Part shown: in pieces, positions 8,816-17,928 of the stretch
Position numbering within the stretch: the first letter of the stretch is position 1
How the letters are laid out: every line of letters begins with the position of its first letter
Source: Planktotalea arctica
Lineage (GTDB): Bacteria > Pseudomonadota > Alphaproteobacteria > Rhodobacterales > Rhodobacteraceae
Assembly: GCF_002105285.1 (NCBI RefSeq)
Contig: NZ_MUHR01000008.1
Coordinates: 1 to 64,000, forward strand
Direction of reading: 5' to 3'
DNA: 64,000 nt
Program-made: the position numbers and the translations under genes
The notes under the pieces: generated by a model
The model's database searches: none
Seen by the model: the letters and a program-made list of their open reading frames with translations, nothing else
What the model was told of the DNA's origin: nothing

Positions 8816-9513
8816 GTGCCCTCCCGCTCTGTGCGCGACAGGGCATGAATCATGAAATTAACCGCCAGTGCCAACGCGATGAGCACAAAACCCAGCCCAA
8901 GCGCGAGGGCGAAATCGCCCTTTCCCGTTTCTAGTGCAATCGCTGTGGTGAGCACGCGTGTGGCGTGATCAATGTTGCCGCCCACAATCATGATCGCGCC
9001 AACTTCGCCAATGGCGCGGCCAAAGCCTGCAAGCGCCGCCGTGAGCAGCGCGCGCCGACCATCCCAGATCAGCGTGACAATACGCTGGCGTCTGGTAGTG
9101 TTCAGCGAAATCAGCAAATCATGGTATTCCGACCACAATTCACGCATCGCTTGATGGGTGATCGAGGCGATGAGCGGCGTAATGATGATCACCTGCGCGA
9201 TGATCATCGCGCTCGGGGTGAACAGCAAACCCATGACTCCGAAAGGGCCAGAACGGCTTAATAACAGATATACAATCAGCCCAACCACGACAGGGGGAAG
9301 CCCCATCAAAGCGTTGAGAACCGCTATCGCGGTACGTCGATAGCGAAAGCGGCGGATCGCCAGCCACGCGCCAAAGGGAAGTGCAATGCAGGACGCAATC
9401 ACCAGCGCACTCAAACTTACGTGAAGCGAGCGCAAAGTGATCTCCACCAGATCGGCGTCAAGCGTGATGATTAACCAGAACGCGGCCTCTAATCCGGCCC
9501 AAATCTCGTTCAT
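8809..9513 (-). CDS. tupB: Tungstate ABC transporter, permease protein
   Basis: A 234-residue inner-membrane permease with about five to six hydrophobic spans. The EAA-type cytoplasmic loop appears as GFGRAIGEVGAIMIVGGNIDH. It is the promoter-proximal gene of the transporter operon and starts 31 bp after the 41-residue peptide gene. It may be transcribed with the formate dehydrogenase genes upstream. Confidence 0.87.
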   Translation of the reverse strand: MNEIWAGLEAAFWLIITLDADLVEITLRSLHVSLSALVIASCIALPFGAWLAIRRFRYRRTAIAVLNALMGLPPVVVGLIVYLLLSRSGPFGVMGLLFTPSAMIIAQVIIITPLIASITHQAMRELWSEYHDLLISLNTTRRQRIVTLIWDGRRALLTAALAGFGRAIGEVGAIMIVGGNIDHATRVLTTAIALETGKGDFALALGLGFVLIALALAVNFMIHALSRTEREGTW

Positions 9514-9544
9514 GGCGCGCCCGCTTTTCTAAAAAGAGAGATGT

Positions 9545-9670
9545 TCAGTCGATCCGAACGGCAGAGCCGGTGGTGCGATCCTGACTGGAAAAGCCCGCTT
9601 GCATCAGGATCATATTCGATCCGATTGCGATCACTGCGATGGCGACAAAGGCGCTTAGCATGACTTTCAT
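9545..9670 (-). CDS. Small single-span membrane peptide (41 aa), unknown
   Basis: A 41-residue reading frame starting MKVMLSAFVAIAVIAIGSNM and ending AVRID. Residues 3-23 are a hydrophobic helix and the rest is a short polar tail. A strong AAGGAGG site sits 8 bp before the ATG, inside the end of the WD40-cytochrome gene, whose stop is 1 bp away. The tight junctions on both sides argue that it is translated. I do not recognise the family. It could be a small membrane subunit or assembly peptide of the formate dehydrogenase/cytochrome system. Confidence 0.65.
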   Translation of the reverse strand: MKVMLSAFVAIAVIAIGSNMILMQAGFSSQDRTTGSAVRID

Positions 9671-9671
9671 T

Positions 9672-10964
9672 TCAATTTCCTCCTTGCGATGTGGCATCGC
9701 GTAAATACTCGATAAGATCGCTGCGATCTTGTTGTTTCACGATCCGCTGCATCGGCATTTTCGACCCCGGAATAAAGTGATCGGGGCCTATGTCGAATAG
9801 ACCATTTATCGTCGCCTCTGACCAGATGATATCGGAGCCTTTTAGCACATCGGAATAGGAATAATCCGTCACAGTCCCCGCGCGCCGCCCGAAGAGGTCA
9901 TGCAAGCTCGGCCCCGCCTTGCGCGCGCTGCTCTGCCCTAGCGCATGGCAGATAGAGCATTTGCGTTTGAACTGCCGCTCGCCATTGGGCAGCGTTTTCG
10001 GATCTTCGAGAAAACTACGCTTGGCGCCGCCCATCTGCCCATGCGCATCGAGCGTCTCAATGGGCCAAGAATAAAGGATGTCCTCGATCCCGCCGGCGTG
10101 GATGTTCTGGCCGTTGCTCGAAAACGCCAGCGCCCAGATTGGGCCACGTTTGGTGGCGCGAAAATCGCGGGTGATTTCAAAGCGGGTGGTGTCGATCACC
10201 ATGATATAGCCCTCACCGTCCCCGACTGCGAGTTGCTTGGACGCTTTGTCATAGCTCATCGCCAGAATGGGCCGCCGGCCCAGTGTGAAATCGGCAAGAA
10301 CCTTGCCGCTGTGCGGATCAATGAACCGCGTGCCGCCGTCGATTGCGCCATAAGCAAGCCAGCCATCCGCCTCGTTCAGGACCATTTCGTTGATACCGAA
10401 CCCGTGCGACGTGAGCTTTTGCACTTCATCGCCTGTCGCCGTGTCCCAGATGCGGATCGTGCCATCGACGGACACCGAATAGAGCCGCGTGCCGTCGGCG
10501 CTGAAGGCAATGTCGTTGACCCCTTGGCGATGCCCTTTGAGGAACACAGGTTCGCCAGCGCCAACCGGCCAAAGGCCAATGCGCGCGTCCCAACTGGCTG
10601 ACGCGATAAGTTGCGCACTGACGTCAATGGCAAGAATTTTCGCGGTGTGATGGCCGATGATCCGACTATTTTCGGGTGCGGATATATCCCAAAGGCGCAG
10701 CGCGAAATCATCACCCCCCGACAACACGATATCATCATTCATGAAGCGCACCGTTGTCACCGCTGCTTCATGCCCGTCGAACCAAGTGGGGACCAGCCCG
10801 CGCCAGACGCCAACGGCGTTGTCAAAACTGGCGGTAGCGATCTGCCCGCTTGGCGACACGGCGATATCCATGATCGGGCCGCCGTGTCCTTTGAGCGTGT
10901 AGAAATCTTGCGCCGCGAGGGGCGGCGCGTAGAGCAGCAGAGCGATCAGCGCCGCCGCCCGCAT
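9672..10964 (-). CDS. Periplasmic WD40 beta-propeller fused to cytochrome c
   Basis: A 430-residue exported protein with signal peptide MRAAALIALLLYAPPLAAQ. About residues 22-310 form a run of WD40 repeats (GHGGPIMDIAVSPSG, GHEAAVTTVRF, GHRQGVNDIAFSADGTRLY). A class I cytochrome c domain follows, with haem motif CSICH and a likely Met ligand in GSKMPMQ. It lies directly after fdhC (1-bp spacing), so it is probably made with the formate dehydrogenase. It may shuttle or gate electrons from the b-type subunit to periplasmic carriers. That role is inference; the domain fusion is seen directly. Confidence 0.88.
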   Translation of the reverse strand: MRAAALIALLLYAPPLAAQDFYTLKGHGGPIMDIAVSPSGQIATASFDNAVGVWRGLVPTWFDGHEAAVTTVRFMNDDIVLSGGDDFALRLWDISAPENSRIIGHHTAKILAIDVSAQLIASASWDARIGLWPVGAGEPVFLKGHRQGVNDIAFSADGTRLYSVSVDGTIRIWDTATGDEVQKLTSHGFGINEMVLNEADGWLAYGAIDGGTRFIDPHSGKVLADFTLGRRPILAMSYDKASKQLAVGDGEGYIMVIDTTRFEITRDFRATKRGPIWALAFSSNGQNIHAGGIEDILYSWPIETLDAHGQMGGAKRSFLEDPKTLPNGERQFKRKCSICHALGQSSARKAGPSLHDLFGRRAGTVTDYSYSDVLKGSDIIWSEATINGLFDIGPDHFIPGSKMPMQRIVKQQDRSDLIEYLRDATSQGGN

Positions 10965-12167
10965 TCACTCAGCAGGCGTCGCGTCTTTTTGCACGCCGCC
11001 TTCTTTTGCTTTCACCTCTTCCACCCAGAGCGAGTGGTGCTCGCGCGCCCATTGCTCTTCGACTTGACCGCTGCCCATGGCGTCATATGCACCCTCCATT
11101 CCGACGGAGCCGATGTAGATATGGGCAAAGACGATGGCGATCAGAACGAAGCTGACGATCGCATGCCATGCTTGGGCATATTGCATTTCCTCATGCGGGG
11201 CGAGCGTCGTACGCAGCTCGCCGAGGCCAAGGAGTTGCGGCAAGCCCAGCGCGTTCAGCTTCTCGAACGTCACCGCAAACATGGGCAGATCGAAGGGGAA
11301 CATCAGCGACAGGCCTGACGCAGCGATAGACCCCCCGAGCACGATCACCGACCAGAATATCAATTTTTGCCCCGCGTTGAACTTTTTGGCAGGCGGATGT
11401 TTACCCTTGGAGAAAATACCGCCGCCCTGCGCAAGCCATTTCAGATCGCTTTTGTGGGGCAGATTGTGCACGACCCACATCGCGAAAATCATCACCAACG
11501 CGATGATAAAGGCCCATGAAACATTGTTGTGCACCCATTTGGAGCCAATCGCGATGGGCGAAAACGCCTCATGACCGAAGAGCGGTATCAGCACTTTTCG
11601 CCCGAATAGAACGATCAGGCCGGTGATGCCAAGAATGATGAACGAGCCAGCCAGCAGCCAGTGGCCAAAGCGCTCAAAAGATTTGAAACGCTCGATGGTG
11701 CGTCCGGTCTTTTCGCCGTCAATACGAATTTTTCCGCGAATGAAATAGAACAGTGCCAGTAGAACAAGAGTTATGCCAAGCAAGTAAGCACCATAGGTTT
11801 TCAGCGGACCGTTGCGAAACTCCAGCCAGCGCATGCCACCGTCCTGAATAAGCACGCCAGCCGCAGGGCCGCCGTATTGCGTGCGTATATCAGCCGAGCC
11901 GAACCTTAAGGCGCGCCAGAGTTCGGGGTCAGAGGCCCCACCGCGCGTTCCAAGCTGGCCTACCAGCGCCGCTGCTGCATCCGCGCCCGTGTCACCGCGC
12001 CGGAAGCTATCATCAATTTTCTCACCGCGCTGGCGCGCCATGATATCTTCAAGTGTCTGTGCGCCGCCTGTCGCAGAGCGGTCAGGCTGGGCCATTCCTT
12101 CGCTTTGTGCAGAGGCGGAGGACAGAAACGTCAGTGTGAGCAATAGAGCGAGAATGGCGCGTAGCAT
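10965..12167 (-). CDS. fdhC: Formate dehydrogenase gamma subunit (cytochrome b556-type)
   Basis: A 400-residue membrane subunit that passes electrons from the FeS subunit to the quinone pool. It has a signal peptide and an N-terminal periplasmic region of about 100 residues, longer than enteric FdnI. Membrane helices start at about residue 125. The FERFGHWLLAGSF and AQAWHAIVSFVLIAIVFAHIY segments contain the His ligands for b haems. It is 86 bp after fdhB. The extended N-terminus is common in alphaproteobacterial relatives. Confidence 0.92.
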   Translation of the reverse strand: MLRAILALLLTLTFLSSASAQSEGMAQPDRSATGGAQTLEDIMARQRGEKIDDSFRRGDTGADAAAALVGQLGTRGGASDPELWRALRFGSADIRTQYGGPAAGVLIQDGGMRWLEFRNGPLKTYGAYLLGITLVLLALFYFIRGKIRIDGEKTGRTIERFKSFERFGHWLLAGSFIILGITGLIVLFGRKVLIPLFGHEAFSPIAIGSKWVHNNVSWAFIIALVMIFAMWVVHNLPHKSDLKWLAQGGGIFSKGKHPPAKKFNAGQKLIFWSVIVLGGSIAASGLSLMFPFDLPMFAVTFEKLNALGLPQLLGLGELRTTLAPHEEMQYAQAWHAIVSFVLIAIVFAHIYIGSVGMEGAYDAMGSGQVEEQWAREHHSLWVEEVKAKEGGVQKDATPAE

Positions 12168-12253
12168 GACGGCTCCTCAAAGGAAAAGAAATGTCGTGAA
12201 AGAGGGCGATCCAATGCGGACCGCCCCCTTCCTTTCAAAGCAGAAAGGGTGCT

Positions 12254-12847
12254 TTAGCCATCCTGACGACCGTAGGCAGAGCCCCAGCCCCAAGCGCCAG
12301 AACCGAAGCCACGCGCAACGACGCGCTCACGGTAGATGCCGGATACGACGTCGCCGTCCCCTGCCAAAAGCGCCTTGGTCGCACACATCTCGGCACAGAT
12401 CGGCAATTTGCCTTCCGCGATCCGATTGCGGCCATATTTGGCGAATTCGGCGGTGGAATGCGTTTCCTCAGGACCACCCGCACAGAAAGTGCATTTGTCC
12501 ATCTTGCCGCGTGATCCGAAATTGCCCGCTTGCGGGAATTGCGGCGCGCCAAACGGGCACGCGTAGAAGCAATAACCACACCCGATGCAGAGGTCTTTGG
12601 AGTGAAGAACCACCCCTTCCTCGTTCTGGTAGAAGCAATCAGTCGGACAGACCGCCATGCACGGCGCATCCGAGCAGTGCATACATGCGACCGAGATCGA
12701 ACGCTCGCCCGGGGAGCCGTCATTGATGGTGACGACCTTGCGCCGGTTGATGCCCCAAGGGACCTCATGCTCGTTCTTACAAGCGGTTACGCAGGCGTTG
12801 CATTCGATGCAGCGTTCAGCGTCTACGAGAAACTTAGCTCGTGCCAT
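12254..12847 (-). CDS. fdhB: Formate dehydrogenase beta subunit, 4Fe-4S ferredoxin type
   Basis: A 197-residue electron-transfer subunit with four cysteine clusters in series: CIECNACVTACKNEH, CMHCSDAPCMAVCPTDC, CIGCGYCFYACPFG and CTFC. These would hold four 4Fe-4S clusters connecting the FdhA active site to the b-type subunit. It has no C-terminal membrane anchor, unlike E. coli FdnH, so it is a short FDH3-type beta subunit. It starts 13 bp after fdhA. Confidence 0.94.
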   Translation of the reverse strand: MARAKFLVDAERCIECNACVTACKNEHEVPWGINRRKVVTINDGSPGERSISVACMHCSDAPCMAVCPTDCFYQNEEGVVLHSKDLCIGCGYCFYACPFGAPQFPQAGNFGSRGKMDKCTFCAGGPEETHSTAEFAKYGRNRIAEGKLPICAEMCATKALLAGDGDVVSGIYRERVVARGFGSGAWGWGSAYGRQDG

Positions 12848-12860
12848 GTCTCATTCTCCC

Positions 12861-15755
12861 TTATGCTGCCCAGATTTTGCAGAGAGTGGCTTTAGTCTCC
12901 TGCATCTGGGTCACTGAATCATAGCCATAGGTCTGTGCGGTGTTGGTGGATTCGCCAAGCACGTAAGGATCGGCGCCGTCGGGATATTTGTCCCGCAGGT
13001 CCACGCCTTCCATGTGACCACCAAAGTGGAACGGCATGAAGGCAACGCCCTCGCCGACCCGCTGGGTGACCATGGCCATAACTTTGACCTTGCCGCCCTC
13101 GGGGCCCTCCACCCAGACTTGCGCCCCGTCACGTACACCAAGGTTATTGGCATCGCGCGTGTTGATCTCGACGAACATGTCCTGCTGCAATTCTGCAAGC
13201 CATGGGTTCGAGCGGGTCTCATCGCCGCCGCCCTCATATTCGACCAAACGGCCGGAGGTGAGGATCATTGGGTACTCTTTCGAGAAATCCTGCTTCTGGA
13301 TCGACGCATAGAGGGTCGGCAAACGATACGAATGGCGGTCCTCATAGGTTGGGTAATCCTCAACAAGATCACGGCGGTTGGTATAGAGCGGCTCACGGTG
13401 GACCGGAATCGGATCCGGGAAAGTCCAGACGACCGCGCGTGCCTTGGCGTTCCCGAAGGGTGCCATTTCATGTGCAATCGCGACCCGCTGGATACCGCCC
13501 GAAAGATCGGTTTTCCAGTTGGTCTTTGGACCAGCTACAGCGTCGATCGCTGCGCGCTCTTCCGCCGTTAATTCGCCGTCCCAACCAAGGTCCATGAGCA
13601 TTTGCATCGTGAACTCGGGGTATCCATCCTGGATATCCGAATCCAACGAGGCCACGCCCTCGGCCAGCAGGTTGTCGCCATCGCGCTCCACGCCGAAACG
13701 TGCACGGAACGTCAGGCCACCCTCAGAGACACGTTTGGACATGTCATAGAGGTTGGGTGTGCCCGGGTGCTTCATCTCTGGAGTGCCCCAGCACGGCCAT
13801 GGCATACCGTAGTAATCGCCATCCGCTTCGCCGCCAATGGCTTGCAGCGTTGTTCTATCGAACGTGTGCTGGTTTGCCATGTGCATCTTGATGCGCTCTG
13901 GAGATTGGCCCGTGTAGCCGACAGTCCACATGCCGCTGTTGAATTCACGCGTGATGCTTTCAACATTGGGTGTTTCGTCGTCGTCCATTTCGATGTTGCG
14001 CAGCAAACGATCCGCAAAGCCGAATTTCTTAGCCAGCTTCGCAATGATCACTTCGTCAGGCTTGCTCTCGAACAGCGGCTCGATCACGCGGTCACGCCAC
14101 TGGATCGAGCGGTTGGATGCCGTCACAGAGCCGCGCGTCTCGTACTGGGTACAAGCAGGCAACAGGTAAACGCCATCCGTGCGATCATGCAGCACCGCAG
14201 AAACCGTGGGGAAGGGATCGACGACGACCAGCATATCGAGCTGCTCCATCGCGGTCTTCATTTCCTTCTGGCGGGTCTGCGAGTTTGGTGCGTGACCCCA
14301 AAGTACCATAGCGCGCACCTTGTCGGGGTTATCCATGTTGTCCGGGTCTTCAAGGACGCCGTCGATCCAGCGCGACACCGGAATACCGGTGAGGTTCTGA
14401 AGCGATTTTTCCTTGCCGTCCACGCCCGTGGTCTTGGCGAACTGGCCACCAAGCCAATCTGCATCCTCACCCCAGACACGCGCCCAATGCGCCCACGCGC
14501 CTTTGGACAAGCCATAATAGCCCGGAAGCGTATGCGAAAGGACACCAAGGTCCGTCGCGCCTTGCACGTTGTCGTGGCCACGGAAGATGTTGGTACCGCC
14601 GCCAGATGTGCCCATGTTGCCCAGCGCCAGTTGAAGCACACAATACGCACGCGTATTGTTATTGCCGCTGGTGTGCTGCGTGCCGCCCATGCACCAGATA
14701 ACTGTGCCGGGACGGTTGTTGGCCAGCGTGCGCGCTACGCGCTTGAGCTGCGAGCCGGGTGCGCCTGTGACGCGCTCGACCTCTTCGGGTGTCCACTTGG
14801 CCACTTCGGTCTTGATCTGATCCATGCCCCAAACACGGGTGCGGATGAACTCTTTGTCCTCCCAACCGTTTTCGAAGATGTGCCACAAAATACCCCAGAC
14901 CAGTGCCACGTCCGTACCGGGGCGGAAGCGCACGAATTCGTCCGCATGGGCCGCAGTGCGCGTGAAGCGCGGATCGCAAACGATCACGGGGGCGTTGTTC
15001 TGCTCTTTCGCCTTCAGCAGGTGCAGCAGGGAAACCGGATGCGCCTCGGCGGGGTTGCCGCCGATGATGAAAATGGCTTTGGAGTTGTGGATGTCATTGT
15101 AGCTGTTGGTCATGGCACCGTAGCCCCATGTGTTCGCTACGCCCGCAACCGTGGTCGAGTGACAAATCCGTGCCTGATGATCCACATTGTTCGTGCCCCA
15201 ATAGGCGGCGAACTTGCGGAACAGATAGGCTTGTTCATTGTTGTGCTTGGCAGAGCCGAGCCAGTAGACGGAATCAGGACCGCTTTCTTCGCGGATCTTC
15301 ATCATGCCGTCGCCGATCTCGTCGATCGCCTGCTCCCAGGAGATGCGCTTCCACTCACCGCCTTCTTTTTTCATCGGGTACTTCAAGCGGCGCTCACCGT
15401 GAGCATGCTCGCGTACTGCGGCACCTTTGGCGCAATGCGCACCAAGGTTGAAGGGGCTGTCCCAACCGGGCTCTTGCCCCGTCCAGACGCCGTTCGCCAC
15501 TTCGGCAATAACCGTGCAGCCGACTGAACAGTGTGTGCAAACGGATTTCACCGTCTCGACAGAGCCGGTCGCTGCGCTTGCCGCATCGGCGCGGGTCACG
15601 GAGCCTGCGGTCGCGGAAATGGCGGCAAGGCCACCAATGGCAAGGCCGGAGCCGCGCAGAAACGCACGGCGGTCGACGGATGTTTCCGCCATATCAGACA
15701 GGATACCGGTCCGCTGGGGGCGTCGCGCAACCCCGTTGGTCTTTTTCCTAAGCAT
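12861..15755 (-). CDS. fdhA: Formate dehydrogenase catalytic subunit (Mo/W-bisPGD)
   Basis: A 964-residue catalytic subunit oxidising formate to CO2. The Tat signal is DRRAFLRGSGLAIGGLAA. The proximal 4Fe-4S site is formed by CTHCSVGC and a further Cys in GAHCAKGA. The metal ligand is a cysteine (Cys198 in ARICHSTTVAG) where enteric enzymes have selenocysteine. The C-terminal MoPterin-binding domain includes ILTSGRLVEYEGGG. I chose the ATG at 15755, preceded by AAGGGAG; an ATG 24 codons upstream has no such site. The nearby tup genes suggest tungsten use. A Mo enzyme is equally compatible with the sequence. Confidence 0.95.
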   Translation of the reverse strand: MLRKKTNGVARRPQRTGILSDMAETSVDRRAFLRGSGLAIGGLAAISATAGSVTRADAASAATGSVETVKSVCTHCSVGCTVIAEVANGVWTGQEPGWDSPFNLGAHCAKGAAVREHAHGERRLKYPMKKEGGEWKRISWEQAIDEIGDGMMKIREESGPDSVYWLGSAKHNNEQAYLFRKFAAYWGTNNVDHQARICHSTTVAGVANTWGYGAMTNSYNDIHNSKAIFIIGGNPAEAHPVSLLHLLKAKEQNNAPVIVCDPRFTRTAAHADEFVRFRPGTDVALVWGILWHIFENGWEDKEFIRTRVWGMDQIKTEVAKWTPEEVERVTGAPGSQLKRVARTLANNRPGTVIWCMGGTQHTSGNNNTRAYCVLQLALGNMGTSGGGTNIFRGHDNVQGATDLGVLSHTLPGYYGLSKGAWAHWARVWGEDADWLGGQFAKTTGVDGKEKSLQNLTGIPVSRWIDGVLEDPDNMDNPDKVRAMVLWGHAPNSQTRQKEMKTAMEQLDMLVVVDPFPTVSAVLHDRTDGVYLLPACTQYETRGSVTASNRSIQWRDRVIEPLFESKPDEVIIAKLAKKFGFADRLLRNIEMDDDETPNVESITREFNSGMWTVGYTGQSPERIKMHMANQHTFDRTTLQAIGGEADGDYYGMPWPCWGTPEMKHPGTPNLYDMSKRVSEGGLTFRARFGVERDGDNLLAEGVASLDSDIQDGYPEFTMQMLMDLGWDGELTAEERAAIDAVAGPKTNWKTDLSGGIQRVAIAHEMAPFGNAKARAVVWTFPDPIPVHREPLYTNRRDLVEDYPTYEDRHSYRLPTLYASIQKQDFSKEYPMILTSGRLVEYEGGGDETRSNPWLAELQQDMFVEINTRDANNLGVRDGAQVWVEGPEGGKVKVMAMVTQRVGEGVAFMPFHFGGHMEGVDLRDKYPDGADPYVLGESTNTAQTYGYDSVTQMQETKATLCKIWAA

Positions 15756-15865
15756 TTTATTCTCCCTTGCTGCCCCTAAAAGGTGGCTGGGGTTTCGAAA
15801 ATCCTTTTGCAGTCGGGCGTCACGCAACCAGTCGCATCAGGCATAGAGTCGTGTAAAAGCAGCGC

Positions 15866-16054
15866 CTAGAAGCGGGTGCTTTCGAGATAGGCGCGGGTGT
15901 GCACCGTGTCCTGCATCACTTCAGATGCCAGATCGACGGGCTGTGCTTCTGCCCCCGTCACGCCGCTGGCCAGTGCCACGGCTGCCACTGGCGCGGTGGT
16001 TCCGGCCAGTTTCAGAAAATCGCGCCGGCTTGCGCCTTGCTTTTCCTTGGTCAT
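15866..16054 (-). CDS. Formate dehydrogenase region TAT-target peptide
   Basis: A 62-residue protein that consists mostly of a twin-arginine signal (SRRDFLKLAGTTAPVAAVAL) with a short tail. It matches the small TAT-target protein regularly found upstream of fdhA-type genes. The start at 16054 follows GGAGGGAG. It may help Tat targeting or assembly of the fdhA/fdhB complex. Its molecular role is not established from sequence. Confidence 0.85.
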   Translation of the reverse strand: MTKEKQGASRRDFLKLAGTTAPVAAVALASGVTGAEAQPVDLASEVMQDTVHTRAYLESTRF

Positions 16055-16115
16055 GGGATGTCTCCCTCCCTGTGTTATGGCGGGCATCCCCGCCGGTTAA
16101 ATGCAGAGCCTGAAT

Positions 16116-16721
16116 TTAGCCTGCGGTCATACGAAATGCTTCGCGTTCGATCTCCATGAACGCACGGCCCACGCTGCCAAGCGAGGCGTAAAGCACTGAA
16201 TTCTTGGCGCCCTCCAGATCCGTGAAGAAATGGCTCGCCCATGGTGCGATGTGTTTATTGAAGAACACCTTTTGATCATTGAGCGAGGCAGCACTGCCAA
16301 AGCGCCCCACGATCATCGAACCCATCATCTCCATCAAGGAGGCGATATTGTCCTCCGGCTCGAACACGTTGGCCGCACGGCTCATTCCCTTGGCGAGCAT
16401 GTCGGTGCGCAGTGTCGCAAGCGGCTTTTCATTGAGAAAACCGGTTAGATAATAGCTGGCATAGGGCAGCAATTCACCGCGCCCGAGGCCGATGAAAAGC
16501 GCGTTGAATTCGCTCTCGACGCCCTTAGGCTTGCTCACACGGGCAACCCGCGCCAAAGCACTGATGGCTTTACCCAGCTCGCTCTCGTCGCCAGAAAGCC
16601 CAACGCATTGATCAAGCAAAAGCTGATCTGGTGGCCCCGAAAGCATCAGGCCCAAAAAATTGTAAAGATCAGCCCGCAGGCGATCTTCCGTGGTGGCTTT
16701 TATGTCTTGTGCTGCGCTCAC
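16116..16721 (-). CDS. TorD/DmsD-family molybdoenzyme chaperone
   Basis: A 201-residue, probably all-helical cytoplasmic protein. It has the TorD-type pattern RADLYNFLGLMLSGPPDQLLL near the N-terminus and LPYASYYLTGFLNEKPLATLR centrally. Such chaperones bind Tat signals and help insert the bis-MGD cofactor. Its place just before the TAT-target gene and fdhA suggests FdhA as client. It overlaps the DUF3306 gene by 4 bp. Confidence 0.88.
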   Translation of the reverse strand: MSAAQDIKATTEDRLRADLYNFLGLMLSGPPDQLLLDQCVGLSGDESELGKAISALARVARVSKPKGVESEFNALFIGLGRGELLPYASYYLTGFLNEKPLATLRTDMLAKGMSRAANVFEPEDNIASLMEMMGSMIVGRFGSAASLNDQKVFFNKHIAPWASHFFTDLEGAKNSVLYASLGSVGRAFMEIEREAFRMTAG

Positions 16722-17329
16722 GCTCTGTCCTCAACGGTAAATTTCATGCGGCGCGGGGTGAAGGCTGCTTGTGCCAAGTCCTCTTGCGCGTCGTCTTGAT
16801 CAGGGTCTTCATAATGATAGGTGTCGTTTTCAATGTCGTCGCTGGCCATAAGGACGTCTTCGTCATCGACAGTGTTCTCGTCCAAATCAGGCTCTAACGC
16901 CTCGATTTCGACCTCGTCCTCTTCCGCCTGGCGCGCCATTTCTTCGATGTGCTTCAACATGCCCTTGCCCACCTGATAAGCGGTCTGCATGTTTTCGATC
17001 ACCATCGCGGAGTCGGTGAAATCTTCGCCGTAATCGACCAGCATATCCACATTGGCGAGCACCGGATTGGTGCGCCACAAGGTGCGCAGCGCGCGGCGGC
17101 GAATGCGGTCCGGCACGATCTGCTTCATGAAGACCGAAAAATCATCGCCCTTTCCCATTGTGTCGGGATCGGGCAAATCCAGCTCTGCCAAAATCTCTGC
17201 GTCGCTCTTTTCTTCCAGCACCGCGTGCTCGGCGGCGAGCGCATCAGCCTCGAGTGCGGCGCTCTCGGCCTGTTGTTCAGCCTCGACCGCAGCTTTGCGG
17301 CGGGACCAGAAATTCTGCTCAACGCTCAA
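16718..17329 (-). CDS. DUF3306 family protein
   Basis: A 203-residue acidic protein starting MSVEQNFWSRRKAAVEAEQQA, the typical DUF3306 opening. A mid region FMKQIVPDRIRRRALRTLWR is followed by a strongly acidic C-terminal half. It overlaps both neighbours by 4 bp and always seems to travel with DUF3305 and formate dehydrogenase genes. Assembly or regulation of the enzyme is the likely role, by context only. Confidence 0.85.
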   Translation of the reverse strand: MSVEQNFWSRRKAAVEAEQQAESAALEADALAAEHAVLEEKSDAEILAELDLPDPDTMGKGDDFSVFMKQIVPDRIRRRALRTLWRTNPVLANVDMLVDYGEDFTDSAMVIENMQTAYQVGKGMLKHIEEMARQAEEDEVEIEALEPDLDENTVDDEDVLMASDDIENDTYHYEDPDQDDAQEDLAQAAFTPRRMKFTVEDRA

Positions 17330-17928
17330 TGCAAGGCCCCCTTTTTGGAGGCTGGTGCGCGATACACGTCCGAGGTTTGGCGAATGCGCGCATCTCCGAT
17401 GCCCTCTTCCTTCAAATCGACCCGCGCCTTGTTGCGGCGGCGTTTGACGAAAACTTCATCCTCATGGTGCCGTTCAATAAATTCGCGAATCCAGGCGACC
17501 AAACCCTCGGGCATCGGCACCTTTTCCACCAACTCTTCGCCAGTGTCTGCGTAATCCTGCGCCTCATAGGGCGATGCGGTGGCCAGCAGCATATCCAGCG
17601 GCGCATCATCTTCGGCTTCGCGCATCACCACATAGATCGACGGCGTGCGCGAGGTGATGCCCTGCAAATACGCTTCCGTATCAGTGCGGAACAATTCCAG
17701 CGTCAAAGTGCCTGCGTGATACTCGATCGCGTCGCCGTCGCGGCGCATCTCTTTCCAATGCGCCTCTCCGGCACCGGGCAGGACGGCAACCGCCTTCCAG
17801 ACATGCGCGGCCCAGCGCGTCACGCCAGGCATGCGGCGCACGACGATACCCAGCGGCATCGAAATGCTCACCTCTGCGGCGGTGCCAATCTGTTTCTCGG
17901 AGTCATACATGAGGCGATCAAGATGCAC
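17326..17928 (-). CDS. DUF3305 family protein
   Basis: A 200-residue protein with the DUF3305 core MPLGIVVRRMPGVTRWAAHVWKAVAVLPGA. It is the first gene of the minus-strand formate dehydrogenase operon as I read it, overlapping DUF3306 by 4 bp. Function is unknown; neighbours suggest a role in formate dehydrogenase biogenesis. The ATG at 17928 is taken; a start at MYDSEKQ, seven codons later, is possible. Confidence 0.85.
   Translation of the reverse strand: MHLDRLMYDSEKQIGTAAEVSISMPLGIVVRRMPGVTRWAAHVWKAVAVLPGAGEAHWKEMRRDGDAIEYHAGTLTLELFRTDTEAYLQGITSRTPSIYVVMREAEDDAPLDMLLATASPYEAQDYADTGEELVEKVPMPEGLVAWIREFIERHHEDEVFVKRRRNKARVDLKEEGIGDARIRQTSDVYRAPASKKGALH

Noticed and set aside
15162-15164. 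Selenocysteine in formate dehydrogenase
   Set aside because: The metal-ligand codon is TGT (Cys198), not TGA, and no in-frame TGA occurs in the gene.
13602-15527. A 641-codon open frame on the plus strand opposite fdhA
   Set aside because: It is antisense to a gene with intact motifs throughout; long antisense frames are common in GC-rich coding DNA. The product has no family features and no ribosome-binding site.
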